64,000 nt of DNA from Anaeramoeba flamelloides (Eukaryota; Metamonada; Anaeramoebidae): the NCBI GenBank assembly GCA_027625915.1, contig JANTQA010000070.1, forward strand, positions 7,135,001 through 7,199,000, in the 5' to 3' direction. The position numbers and the translations under genes are program-made. Under the pieces are notes generated by a model. It had not been told where the DNA came from. It worked only from the letters and a program-made list of their open reading frames with translations, and made no database searches. Shown one piece after another: positions 45,075-57,169 of the stretch. Numbering within the stretch: position 1 is the first letter of the stretch; every line of letters begins with the position of its first letter.

Positions 45075-45145
45075 TTTTCCAGGATTTGAAAGAATTGAGT
45101 AAAATCTATGATTTTAATGAATTATTTCTAATTCTGGAAAACCTA
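45075..45145. repeat. Modular palindromic repeat, single hairpin
   Basis: TTTTCCAGGATTTGAAAGAA faces TTATTTCTAATTCTGGAAAA around a short loop (ATCTATGAT). It is the same unit as at 575, 16.7, 24.8, 40.4 and 52.5 kb. Confidence 0.65.
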
Positions 45146-45239
45146 GAAACGTCCACAGAATACACAGGAGGAAAAATATGGAAATAAACATCGTAAAAAC
45201 TCTGGATATTATAAGAAATAATGCCATATTAAAACAATT

Positions 45240-46445
45240 ATCTTTTTTTAATTTATGGAAGTCAGTACATTTTACCATTTTGAAAAATTTGAAGTGTGAG
45301 CACATTATTGAAAAAAAATATTTATGTTCGTATGGTATATTGAAACTGTGAAATCAAAATACCCTTTGCCAGTCTATTTGTGGAAAATTTTGTTAAACCA
45401 AAGTATATCAGAGTTGAATTATAGTTAATAATTTTTTAATTTTTTTAACATTTCTTTTTATTAAATTTTGGTTTTATTAAATTTGGTTTTGGATCTAGAA
45501 ATGTGTTTATATGGATGAGTGTAAATGAATCCTTGAACAAACAAAAAAAAAATTACCAAAAAGGTGTATATTTGGAACAAATATATTTTTTTTTTTTTGA
45601 ATACCAAACAAAAGAGATCACCTCAAGACAATTTTTTTAATTCAAGGAATGAAAAAAAAAAAAAATTGACTAATTATATTTTCAAAGATTTGTTTTCATT
45701 TATCTTCTTAATTTACTTGAATAACCCAAACAGTTATTAACCTATTTTTTCATAGCTCCATTATACTTTATGATTATTTTGTCAAAAATTTTGACAAATT
45801 TGTTTAGCGAACTATTTTCACAAATATTGTAATTAAAAAAAACCAAAACAAAGAATACTATCTCAAAAAAAAATAATTGGATTTTTGAAATCAAAAAAGT
45901 TATGAAATGATTTAACTTGAAAAAAAGAAAAGAAAAATTTAAAAAAAAAAATAATGACTTTATTCAGAATTAATTTTAGTTCTCATTTTAATCGAAAATC
46001 AATAATTATAAAATCAAACAAATATTCCCAATAAATCTTCATTCTCAAGAAGAATTAAAAAAATATCCTATTTTCTGAAACTATAATCAGAATTAGATGA
46101 ATTAAATGGAAATAGGATTTTAAAATTCATTTTTGAATCTCTTTGAAATAAAATTTAATTTGTTAATCAAAAATTTTCCAAACAAAATTATTTTCATAAA
46201 GAATTAAAAAGAAAGCTAGGAAGTGAAGAATAAGTAATTATATCAAATTTTACTGATTAAATCGAGAAATAAATGTTTAAATTATTTATTTTTTCTTGAT
46301 CAATTTTTTCTTCATTTTTTTTTGTTTTTCATTTTTTTAATTGGTAGGTAAAGACTTTATACTAGCATATATTCAACTCTCATAAATATTAAAATATTAA
46401 CACATTTAGTTAAAGAAATGATTTAAAGAATTCATTTAAAGTATA
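45240..46445 (+). repeat. Dispersed repeat R5 (about 1.2 kb), copy 1
   Basis: It aligns collinearly with 57170-58348. Shared landmarks, in order, are TACATTTTACCATTTTGAAA, TGGTTTTGGATCTAGAAATG, AAAAAGGTGTATATTTGGAA, GAGATCACCT, TATACTAGCATATATTCAAC and GTTAAAGAAATGATTTAAAG. No intact ORF, TIR or poly(A) end is evident, so the class is unknown. Confidence 0.65.
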
Positions 46446-47004
46446 AACTGTGGCAGTCGAGATTTATAAAATATACTTTCTCTGCTTAGCTAAGGAAACA
46501 ATAATTTAGTCTCACTCAAAAATTGTTTATGTTCTTGGTTTCTGTTGGGTATACTATTATTATCCAATTAATTATAAAAATTTTTGTTTCAATTTCCAAA
46601 ATGAATATTAATTGTTACTGCTCTAATTAAATTATCAGAGTAAAAATTTTGTCTGAGTATTCACTATTGGTGTTTAAATAAATTTCTTAAAATATAATTT
46701 CAAAAAGATGTTTTAAATATTTTTGGGGGTTTTCAACAAAGTATAAACTAGAAAAATATTTTGGAATGTGAACTAGAAATTTTCATTTTTTAATTGGAAA
46801 ATAATAGTATAAAAATTTTTAGACACTTGTCTCAACAAAACAAGTATGGACAGAGTATCACCAAAATTATATTTGAATCTTTTGGTAAATTGTAGTAAAA
46901 GTAGACACATTAATTGGTCATTAACAATACTTCTATACTAAACAATGTTTTGAATTTTTTATATTAATTTCCATTTTTTAAATTTTTTTCTTTTATTTGA
47001 ATAA

Positions 47005-47462
47005 CTGTTGAGAGAAAAATGTTAGACACACAAAAATCGTTAGACACCATTTTTAATTTGGAACATTTCTGAAAATGATTTTTAATTTCAATTGTTTGTG
47101 AAATAACTAAAGAGAATAACAATAATCTACTTATTAGAATAATGATTAATGTAATTCTACTTTTTCAAAACCTTATCTCTTATAATCTAAAGCAAGTTTA
47201 AAAATTACCATTTTCAGAATTAATAGTATACTTTACGACAACTAGGATTTTTGTTAAAATAGCATGATCTACTTTGGTTATAAACCATTCAAATGAGTAT
47301 TCAACATAAACCACAGATTAATGATCTTGTAACACCTTTAAACCTGGATTTATATAAAATTCACCTAGTTATCAATAGGATTTGATCTACAATTTTCCTA
47401 ATGTTAACAATTAAAAAAGGTGTCCAACCATTTTTCTGTTACCAAACTTTTGCTCTCAACAG
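47005..47462 (+). mobile_element. MITE family C (TIR CTGTTGAGAG)
   Basis: The ends are CTGTTGAGAGAAAAATGTTA and, on the right, CCAAACTTTTGCTCTCAACAG in mirrored form. Secondary arms GTTAGACACCATTTTTAATT and AATTAAAAAAGGTGTCCAAC face each other inside. 458 bp, no ORF. The flanks do not show an obvious TA duplication. A diverged relative is at 21740-22120. Confidence 0.7.
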
Positions 47463-48272
47463 GAATTCATTTTCTCGATTTAAATGTTCAGAAACTTGAT
47501 AAAATTCGTTGAACTCCAAAATACTCTTTATTAAGTATTGTTTTGAAAGTCGAGTTTTTTGAATTTGATAAAATCGAAATTAAACGAAAAAGATTTTTAA
47601 TTTTTTTTTGAATTTATCACATATCATAAAGCCTCTTCGTAAAAGTTTTTAATGATCATAAAATTAGTTTTAATGAAGTTTTTTTGCTATTGTAAAGATA
47701 ATTTTTGAAAATAATTCTGTCACTCTTTTGTAAAATCACTCAAGAAAAGTCTTTAATATTACTAATACTTTCAATAGTAATTTTCTTATTCTTTCTTTGT
47801 ACGTTACAATTATCAACTAAAATTTACAAAGGTATTTGGTTGATAATTTTAGAGTTTTTAATAACTGTTCAATCAATACAGAAAAGAAGTGATCTAAAAT
47901 ATTTGGGTTTCTGCCAAAAATTAATTGATTAACTCTCGAAAAATGAATTAATCTTCAATCTTTAAGACACAAAACAAATTTCTTTAACTTTATTTATGGT
48001 GTTGTTCTCTTTTAAGAAATTTGAGTTTTAGCTTTCTGATGAAAGATCAGAATTATAAAATAAAAAAATTATCAAAAAGATTTTTTTTATGGGATAATTA
48101 GAATGATTTGGAAAAATTAAGTAAGTCTGAATCTAAAATAAGTACTTTGGGAAAAATTTTGAACTTTTTGAAGCTTTGAAAGAGATTTTAAATTGTTTAA
48201 AAAGATTATTTTATTTTCAATTTTTTTATATTTTTTACTTTTTTACATTTTCTTTTCTCAATAAAAAAAAAG

Positions 48273-48454
48273 ATGAATCGACCACAGTGGAATAGCTCAC
48301 AACCATTTTACCCAAACCCCCAACCACACAATTTCCCACAATTGCAACAATACCCCCAAAATCCAAATCAAAATCAAAATCAAAACAAAAGCCAATTACA
48401 AAACCAGATTCACTTACAACAAAATAATCTTTTTCGATCCAACCAAAATCAAAT

Positions 48455-48544
<90 letters not shown>

Positions 48545-49543
48545 ACAAAACCCACGTCAACAAAACAGTAATTTGATAATTAACCAACAACCTAACAACC
48601 AACAAAGGCTTTACCGTTCAAGAAACCCACCATCTGATTTCCGAGTTCCTTATCCACAAAATATGCAACAACAAGCACAAAACCAAAAACAATTACAAAA
48701 CCAAAATCATCAATTTTGGAAAGAAATTGAAAACAAACAAAACAAAAAAATTTCCACAGTTCCCTCTTCACAATGGAAACAAAACCAGCAACAAAAAAAA
48801 AAAAAAAGAAATAACAAACAAAAACAAATTCACCAACAAAAACACCAACAAAAACACCAGCAACAACACCAACAAAAACACCAACAACAACAACCAAGAA
48901 AAAGAAAGCCTAACAAATTTTTTAAACACCCAAAGTATATGAAGAAAAAAAATCCAATGCCCCGAAGAAGAAACCAAAAAAAAAACCACAAATTCAAAAA
49001 AAAAAAAAATTTCAGTCATTTGCTCAATAATAACTCTTTAACCATCAATAGCCCAAATGTTGATCTGATAGAAAAAAATAAATACAGATTGTCTGCCCCA
49101 AAAAATAGCACTTCTCGTTTGATCCCCAGAAAAAGACCAATGATCTTGCCTCGTTCAGACTCCACGAGCGGTTTTTTTATTGATGAAAATGGTTCTTTTG
49201 AAACCTTAATTGACTCTTCAAAATTTGAATCTCCTTTGATTAAAACGATTCTTGATGAAAATAGTATGTTTACCTTTTGATTTCCTTCTTGACTCCTCTC
49301 CTTCTTTTCTTTCCTTTTTTGTTTTTTATAGTTCCAATTCAATCTGATTTGATTTTAGTTTTTCAAAATAAATTTTTTTCAAATTGCGAAGAAATAGCTG
49401 AAATTATGATTTTTGATCCAAAATTTACTCTGCCACACAGTTTCCAAAATTGTGTGCATTTGAATTTCATGAAAGGGATTTGTCAGGAAAATAAACTGAA
49501 AAATAAATACCTATTTACAAACAACGAAACGGTTTTCAAATGA
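48273..49543 (+). CDS. Gln-rich, basic low-complexity protein, function unknown
   Basis: Exon 1 is 48273-49263 and exon 2 49332-49543. The 68 bp intron has donor GTATGT and acceptor TATAG, phase 1, giving a 400-residue product. Residues 1-60 are Pro/Asn/Gln-rich. A run of about 30 Gln (about 48454-48546) is encoded by alternating CAG and CAA. Then follow Gln/Lys/His repeats (KHQQKHQQ type) and a strongly basic stretch (about residues 205-245). The C-terminal 100 residues are ordinary in composition (LSAPKNSTSRLIPRKRPMIL; SGFFIDENGSFETLIDSS), and exon 2 adds a folded-looking tail (LILVFQNKFFSNCEEIAEIM). No domain is recognised; composition suggests a nuclear or RNA-associated protein, but that is only inference. 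Exon 1 could instead splice to the exon at 50815. Confidence 0.65.
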
Positions 49544-49689
49544 AAAGCACCGTTTAAAAACTCTGGTTACAATTTGAATGATTTTTGATATGATCTCAAA
49601 ATGGAAAAAGATGAATTTGGAACGAAAATTTCAATGATTTAAATTCTTTAATTAAATTAAAATCATTTTGTAGTCATTCCAAGACACCA

Positions 49690-50702
49690 TTTGTTTCCGA
49701 AAATAAAAAATAAATGATTGAAATTAACCAAAAATAAAATATTCAAATTAAAATCCCAAATGGTTTGGTTTTTTTTAACATTTTGGGAATAACCATTTAC
49801 AAAAAAATAGTTCAACATGATTTTTAACTGTGGAAACTTTAATAGAAATCACATAAATCAAAAAACCAAAAGCAAAACCAATTTAAAGAAGAAACAAATT
49901 AACTTGAAAGAATAATTCATTACAGCTATTTCAAACCTGGTGCGCACGATTTAATTTAACTTAAAATTTTAATTATACTTTCTTGAAACTGAAAGATCTT
50001 TTAAGAATAGATTAAGTTTTTAACCCCAAAATACAAGATTACAAAAATGACAACCTTCTAAAATAGCTTTTTGATTTTTTTTAAACATTTTTAAAATTAT
50101 TTCAAAAGAAAATTATTTTGTAAGGGATCTTGGATATTAAGGACAATACAAGAAGATTTGTGAACAAAATAACAATTGATCATTTCAATTGAAAGGAGTT
50201 TAAAGAAGGATTAATTAAAAATCAAAATTCAAAACAAGTTAAATCGTGAGGATCAGATTTGAAACAGCAATTAATCATTTTAATTGAAAGGAGTTTAAAT
50301 AAAGTTTAATTAAAATTAAAAAATTGAGTAAAATTAAATCGTACGAACCAGGCTTGAAATAGCTGTATATTATTATCAATCGAACCAACAATTACAATTT
50401 GTATCTCCTTTATTATCAAAATCTGAAAAGGTTCTTTATGAGTTCTTTGGAGATCTCAAAGAATCGTAAAGTTTTTGCAAAAATTTTTACTAATAGATCA
50501 ATCAAAGAAAAACATATGACTAAAAGAGAGTATTATTAAAAAAACTGTTATTGTGTTTAATCCTCTATTTTGTCTTTAATTATAAATTTTTTTCTTGTAT
50601 TAATTGATCTTACTTTTCATTTTCAGTTTCTATTAAGGTTTCCACAATTAAAAAAACGTATTTAACTTTTTTTCACCGTTTCACTTTTTTTCCAAATGAT
50701 AA
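49690..50702 (+). mobile_element. MITE family A, third copy, interrupted by a second MITE
   Basis: The left part (to 49922) and right part (from 50366) align with the left and right parts of 27495-27896. The right end CACTTTTTTTCCAAATGATA resembles the family terminus; the left terminus is diverged, so that boundary is approximate. The interruption is the element at 49923-50365. Confidence 0.62.
49923..50365 (+). mobile_element. MITE family E nested in MITE A, TA target duplication
   Basis: 443 bp. The left TIR is CAGCTATTTCAAACCTGGTG followed by CGCACGATTTAATT. The right end mirrors it and closes CAGGCTTGAAATAGCTG. TA lies on both sides (49921-49922 and 50366-50367); removing the element plus one TA restores the MITE A sequence seen at 27.6 kb. 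The last 85 or so bases are tandemly duplicated, including the terminal arm (GTTAAATCGTGAGGATCAGA near 50250). No ORF. Confidence 0.85.
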
Positions 50703-50814
50703 TTCCTAAATTTTCACAATTTCAAATTAATTATTTTTAATTTAATTAATATTTCTTTCTTTTTTTTTATTTATTGATTTATTTTTTCTAAAAAATCAAA
50801 AAAAAACTTAATAG

Positions 50815-51521
50815 TTTATATTGACGAAAAACAATTAAAAGAGAAAGTATGCCAAACTGACCAATTTCAAGAACAACTCAAAGAAAATAAATCAAAAAAT
50901 TTATATCATAGAATGTTATTGAGTTATATAAAAACTTTAAGAAACCAAAATGAAGAATTAGGATATAAATTAATGACAGCAACTGATGAATTACTGGAAT
51001 TAAAAAAAGATAACGATGATGAAGAAGAAGAACAAGAACAAGAGAATTACTACGAAATTGAATATGATAACCAAACTTATTCAGAAAACATATTGAAAAA
51101 TGAAATAAAAATCAATGATTTCATAGTTACAAAAAACGAAAATGAGAATGAGAATGAGAATGAGAATGAGGATGAAAACGAGAATGAGAATGAGAATGAG
51201 AATGAAAATGAAAATGAAAACGAAAACGAAAACGAGAATGAAAACGAAAACGAAAAATCAATTTCTAAAGATGTGAATATAACTGAAGAAACAGAAAAGA
51301 AAGTAGAAAATGACAAAGAGAAAGAAAATGAAAAGGAAAGAGAAATAGAAAAAGAGAAAGAGAAAGCAAAGCCAAATGCACAAAATACAAATAAAGATCA
51401 AATAGTTGTTCAAAATAATGAAATTTCTGGAATTCAAAAAGAAACAAAAGAAATGAAACAAGAAAAAAATGAAGAAGAAAAGAAAAAAGAAAATCAAAAT
51501 ATTTTTACCAGTGAAAAGTAA
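50815..51521 (+). CDS. 3' exon: coiled coil plus Asn-Glu repeat tail
   Basis: The frame is open from an acceptor (TTAATAG, AG at 50813-50814) through 50913 to TAA at 51519-51521. It enters in phase 1. The N-terminal 70 residues are coiled-coil-like (EKQLKEKVCQTDQFQEQLKE; LRNQNEELGYKL). Then come an acidic stretch, about 20 Asn-Glu dipeptides (51133-51256) and a charged Lys/Glu-rich tail. The upstream exon is not certain. The nearest phase-1 donor with good consensus is that of the Gln-rich gene at 49264, giving an in-frame Ile at the join; otherwise this is the 3' end of a separate, unidentified gene. No family is recognised. Confidence 0.55.
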
Positions 51522-54500
51522 AAGACAAATATAAATAAGAATAATTTTTGTCTAGAAAAATTTACTTGAATATACCATTATTTTTTAAAAAATTTTTTTA
51601 TTCAAAAAAATAAACAGTTAAAACTAAATATATTTTTTTTAAAAAAAATAAAGAATAAAAATACTCACAAAAACATGAGATTATTTTTAATTATTAAAAT
51701 ACTTTTCTGATTTGAAATATTTTTTTCTTTTCTTTTTGTTAAAAAAAAAAATTGAATCTCTATTATTTATCAACAATTACTATTATAAAATATTCTTCTA
51801 TCCGATTTATTATTTTTTTTCCATAATTTATAGAATTTTGATTTATTTTTATTCATAACATAAGAATGCCTGTTTAAATACCTGAGTTTTAAATAACTGT
51901 AAAACTTTCACTTTTAAATATTTTATCTTGTTAGGTTATCCCAGAAATTAAAAAAAATAAAATCTTTTATTTTTCTAAATTCTTTTGAATTCTGGAAAAT
52001 CGTCGTTAGTTTTTTTGTAATTTGAGAAATCAAAGGAAAATTACTTTAATATTCTATTTATTACACTCATTAAAAAAGGTGAGACACTTTATGATACTCT
52101 ACGACACAACTGCTCATTTATCTTAGAATTGATTTTGATTATTTTTAAATAATTTTGAATGGTATTATCGATTTGGTAGGTTTTCTGTTTTATTTGTTAA
52201 GTGGCCTAGGTTTTTTTTGTGGTTTTCTATTTTATTTGTGAAGTGTTATAGGTTTTTTTTTACTTTTTGAAATAAACAGAAAATTTTAATAAATTTTCCG
52301 TTGATTTCAAAAATTAAAAAAAACCAAACGAAAATCTATTGATTTTGAAAATAAATAGAAAACTCAAAAAAACATAACAAAAAATGATTTATTTAACAAA
52401 CAAAACAGAAAATCCCTGAAAAACTTACAACGTTTTTTCAGAATTTTAAAGAATAGAGGAAAATCAAAGATTTTGCTCAAATCTTTTGAATAGTGGAAAA
52501 CCCAACGAGTGTGTCTGTTGAGTACCTTAGAGTCGCAGTTTTTCAGGATTTTACAGAATAGAGAAAAATCAATATTTTTACTCAATTCTTTTGTTTTCTG
52601 GAAAATTTATAGATATTTACAAACCTATAAACATTTTCTAAATTGTTAATTATAAAATTGTCTAATTCAATTTCTAGTTGTTCTAAATTTTGGGAGAGCA
52701 AATTAATTTTTTAATTTTTTTTTTTGCCTGAAAACAAGATAGATGATACATACATCAAAACCTAGGATCTTTCATTTCTTATTGAATTAATTTAAATCTT
52801 GTTTTATAAATTTTATTCAAGCTGAGCCGATTTTGAATTCAGTATTATAAATGAAATTAAAATTGAGTGTATGTTGATTAATAAAAAAATTGTTATTTTT
52901 TTTTATTCATCCAAGTATCAATATCTTTAAAATCTGTTTTTTTAAATATAAGATTTCTAATCCATAGATAGCAGTTTGCTAAGTTATACACATTTTAAAA
53001 AACTTAATTTTTGATTATGTAGAAATTTTTTATTTCAAAGATATTGAATAGTTTTTAGAAATGAACTTTAAACTTTTTCAAAGTTAAACCTTAAAACGTT
53101 TATTTATCCGCCTAAATGTAGCTACATAAAATTTTATTTTTGAATTAAGGTTTTTTAGTTTTATCAGTGTTAGGATTCACTCCGAAATCTCTTATTATTT
53201 TATCTATTTTTTGTAATTGAAAATTAGTTTCATATTAATGATCCTTTCATAAGTAAAATTAGTTTATCGACAAACATTAGGACATGTATTATTAGAGAAT
53301 TGCTTTTTTTGTAAGAAGAAAATGAATCATATATTCAAATAATTAAGTGAATAAAGGGTTTAATTGATTATCACCCATTCCTTCTTTTGTGTAATAAACA
53401 AGCAAATATGTTACAAAATTACATTTTTTCTTATTTTTTTAATACTATAATTATTTAGTAAAAGATGAATACAGTCAAAACATTTTTGGATATTCATAGT
53501 TACAATATAAATGTTATCTTTTTGGAATTTATTTTTTATAATGTTATCTTCCTCCAAAATAACTATAAAACGACAACCCTAATATCCAATTTTTTTATCA
53601 TTGAAACTTAATTGTTATTTTTTTTTGAAACTAAACAGAAAGAGAATTTATTATAGAATATAATAATTTTTGAAAAAAATCTTGGAAGTAGTTTATTTAT
53701 TTAGATTGGTTGGTAGTTGGGTGGTATCCCTTCACTGACAGATAAGTGAATGTTTAATAAATTTCTTTTTTTTTAATAAATTTAATATTTTTGGGATTAA
53801 AAAATTAAAGTAATTTAAAAAAAATATTTTTTGAATTGTAATTAAAAAGTTTTCATAATTATAAAAAATTTTCTACTTTTTTTTTTATTAATTTATATTG
53901 TTTAATGTTTGTTAAATTACTTTAATTTTCTAATATTATCATCAGGTTTTTTGACAATTATTTTTTACCAACACAATAGAGTAATTATTTACACAAGAAT
54001 ACAATTAAACCCCATAAAAAAACACATTTATCAACTTTAGAGAAAATAATAATAATTTTTTGAAAAAGAATTAGTTTTTTAAAATTCATTTTCAGTAATA
54101 ATATCAGATTTATTTTTTTTTTGAGGGATCGAAAAATAAAAAGATAAATTTTTAAAAACCTTTTTAAATTGTGGAAATCTCATTTTTTGTAATTTCTGAG
54201 AGAATGTTGTCTGAACAAATAACCTTGGAATTTTAACCATATTTTAAAAAACAATAAAAATAAATTAAATATTGAATCCTTGAAGATAAGAAAAAACAAT
54301 TGATCATCTATTTTATTTACAAATATTTATTAAATTTTTGAAATTCAAAAGTTTAGACAATCTTTTTCAAATATAAAGAGTCTAAACAACAAATTTTGTT
54401 ATTTAAATAAGTTTTTTGATAATATTTATTATTTTTCATTTGATTAGAATTATTAATTTGAATTCGTTTTTTTTTTTTTGAAAATATTTAAAAAATTGAG

Positions 54501-55420
54501 AAATATTAAAACTTATTGATGTATCTAATCTTTGGAATTTTACTAACACATTGAAATAATTAATATTGGGTTATTAATTATTGATTAAAACTAATCTTTC
54601 TTTAAAAATTATTTCTTTAGATTGAAAGTTCAATTTTAGAGTAATTTCAAAAAGTATTATGGGATGAATTTTTAATTTAATTCTTGGTTTTTTTTCTCAT
54701 ATTTTTTTGTTATATATTAAGAAAAAATTGATTTGAACAGTTCTTTGAATCAAAAAAATTGTATTATTTTCAAGTTTAAAATATTTATTGTAATTTTTTG
54801 AAATTAAGTAGATTTTTGAAATAGAATTATTTGAGAAATTAGTGGTTTTATTTTTACAGTGTATTTTTGTACACATCCTTTATATACAAAAAGATTTCTT
54901 TCTTCTTTCAATGAAAATATTTTTTTTTAAATAATTCGGAAATATGTTGAATTTTGAACTTTTCAAAAATTAGAAAAATGAAATAAACTTGGTAAAACAA
55001 TAATTTATTTCTGAAAATTGCTTTGAAAGTAAGTTTACATGATATTAATAAATTTTAACTTGGTTTTTCAATTTCCAAAGATGAGATAATTATTTTTGTA
55101 TTTGCTATTAAATTTAATAGATCTTTTTTAGTTGCCTTGCTCCTAAACAATCCCTTTATTTTCTTATTTTGTTTTTAGTTCTATTAATTAATGAAGAGTT
55201 TGTATGAAAGCAAAAATGTTCCTTCTAAAACATTCTTTGTTGATTTAATTGTCTATGGAATAATGTTTCTTTTGAATAGTTGTTTTTTGTTGGAATTTCC
55301 TTTGTATATTTTGGTGGAGTACAACAAAAAAAAAAAAAAGAATAAAGCCTTTAAAAAAAGAAAACAATCAAAAAAGATAAAGATTTCGTTTTATTGTTGT
55401 TTTATGAAATAGAAGCTGGG
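51522..55420. other. Intergenic stretch without recognised genes
   Basis: It contains palindromic repeat units (51945-52020 and 52170-52615). The remainder, 52620-55420, is AT-rich and shows no ORF with protein-like composition. The 73-codon frame at 55191-55412 ends in a Lys-rich run and is not supported. A slightly GC-richer patch at about 53700-53755 (with TTCACTGACAGATAAGTGAA, a short hairpin) is unexplained. Confidence 0.5.
51945..52615. repeat. Modular palindromic repeat block
   Basis: It has three TTTTCCA/TGGAAAA-type units (about 51945-52003, 52435-52503 and 52540-52608). Between them is a middle part (52170-52400) repeating the order seen at 24.5-25.1 kb: GGTTTTCTGTTTTATTTGTT, then TACTTTTTGAAATAAACAGA facing its partner, then AAATCTATTGATTTTGAAAA. 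The text between units (GTCTGTTGAGTACC) resembles 40365-40380. Confidence 0.68.
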
Positions 55421-56030
55421 TTAATTGCGAATGTTATTATATTTTGGAAGCATATTTTTTAAAAAGTCGATTTGTTCAGTGGTACTTAATTTGTTTTCCT
55501 ATTAAATAAAAGAAATAATGAATAAAACAAAAACAAAAAGTGAATTCTGTAAAAAAAACAAAAAAAAAAAGAAAAAAATTTTTTACCTCTTTTTGGCTTT
55601 CTGATGAAATGTTAACAATTAATTCTGGTTTGTGAAACATGACTGTATAATTTTGGACTTGAACACCGTCTTTAACATTGACTGTTGGAGCAATTACAAT
55701 GCCATCTTTCAGAACAGAACCACGCTCAAGTTTTGTTTTGATCCCGATCACATTACAATTCCCAATTGTTAAAGAACGTACTTCGCTCCCAATCTCAAAT
55801 CTGTTATAGCTACCAATACGCATTGGCGCAGAGGAATCACGTGTCCCTTTCTTTTCGTTGATCAGAACACAATTTGCTTCCAAAAGATTCCCATCACCAA
55901 TTACAATTGGTCCGTCCTTTGCAATAATTCGTGAGAATGGATGAAGAACACAATTTGATCCAATAGTAATGTCTCCTTCTAATTCTGAGCTGTCACAAAT
56001 AATTGTATTTTGTCCAATTTTTAAAGTCAT
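55421..56030 (-). CDS. DCTN6: Dynactin subunit 6 (p27)
   Basis: Exons are 56030-55587 and 55498-55421, with an 88 bp phase-0 intron (donor GTAAAA, acceptor AATAG). The product is 173 residues. Imperfect hexapeptides of a left-handed parallel beta-helix run through it (DITIGS, IVIGDG, LTIGNC, GIVIAP), with the p27 signature GPIVIGDGNLLEANCVLIN and HPFSRIIAKDGP. The second exon gives the C-terminal helix TTEQIDFLKNMLPKYNN. In dynactin, p27 and p25 form part of the pointed-end complex on the Arp1 filament, which helps select cargo for dynein. It is slightly shorter than human p27 (190). The ATG at 56030 fits the family start, though GTCAG just upstream could be an acceptor for a tiny leading exon. 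Confidence 0.93.
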
Positions 56031-56442
56031 CCCTGACCCAAAAAATAATAAGATAAATTATCAAAAAATTCAAAAAAATGATTTGGGGATGTATGAGAAA
56101 AGATATTTTCAGCAAAGAGTACAGAAATGATTTTGCTTCATTCACTGGAAACAAACGTCTCTTGGAAGATGGGGTTTTCATAATAAACTTCTTATTGTTG
56201 AAACAATTAAAAGAAAAGGAAGAGATTTAATTGATTTAAAAAATCAGAAAATCAAAAGTTGTCAAAAGAAATAATATAAATACCCTAAAATCAATTCAAG
56301 ATCTCTTATTTAGCAAAAAATTCAATTTTTAAGAAAAAGAAAAGAGTTAAAAGGTTTTCTTGAAATTAAAAAAATCCAATTTAAAAATAAAAAAAACCTC
56401 CTCGTATGTTATCTTTCGAGGGTACTTTAAATTTCTTAAATT

Positions 56443-56915
56443 TAAGGGATTAGCTTCACCATAGATTTGTCTTTAATTAAAGTACGTTGTAATTGGGTGT
56501 AAATGATATTAGTGTGCCATGACTCAAATAACTCTAAAAAATCTATTCTAAATCTTATTACACAATAAATTATGAAATTTTTTTATGAATGATAACTATT
56601 AAAAAATTTTCATTTAAGAAATTATTTTTTTTTAATTCCTTTTCCTTAATCTAAAAATAGAACCAAAAATAATAGTCTTATAGTATTTAATAATTCATAT
56701 TTAGAACTTCCAAAAGTAACATTTTACTTGGTATTTAAATTTCAAAAATTTACTCAAGAATAATCAATATAAAAACAATATATAAATTTATTTTTGTTTG
56801 CTTTTGATAAAGCTAATTGTAGCATCAATATATTTGCATGATTTGAGAAATAATTAGTCAAAAATATCTATTGGTTAATTATTTAGTTCTTTAAAAAAAT
56901 TGAATTTTATGCCAA
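56443..56915 (-). mobile_element. Long-TIR element, partial reversed copy
   Basis: The terminal arm AAGGGATTAGCTTCACCATA with GTGTAAATGATATTAGTGTG and the next 400 bases are the reverse complement of 18810-19280. The second terminal arm is missing, so about a third of the element is lost. Confidence 0.62.
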
Positions 56916-57169
56916 ATAAGATATTTTGAATTTATTTTTTGGTATTTATATTATTTCTTTTGAAAACTTTTGATTTTCTGATTTTGAAAATCCATTAAAT
57001 CTCTCTCTTTTTTTTTAATAGTTTCAACCATAAGAAGTTTCCAGTTAAACTTTAACAATTATTTGACAGTAAGCCTTTCTTTGAGTAGAACTACAGTTCG
57101 CTTCAGTGAGTATCCTCATCAGAAAACATGTTGGGTGTAATTTTTTTATTGTATTTTTTTTTCAAACTA

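Larger units (their letters stand above)
42658..48272. other. Intergenic stretch between eS28 and the Gln-rich gene
   Basis: It contains the eS28 promoter side (no motif identified), MITE B copy 3 (43491-43682), a palindromic hairpin (45075-45145), repeat R5 copy 1 (45240-46445) and MITE C (47005-47462). Frames at 45114-45305 and 47705-47932 are hydrophobic, low-complexity and unsupported. Confidence 0.5.

Noticed and set aside
48235-49019. Long antisense frames rich in Val, Ala and Leu under the Gln-rich gene
   Set aside because: They are shadows of the CAG/CAA repeat and A-rich codons of the plus-strand gene.
51077-51497. Ser-Phe and Phe-Leu repeat proteins on the minus strand
   Set aside because: Antisense reading of the Asn-Glu/Lys-Glu codons of 50815-51521.
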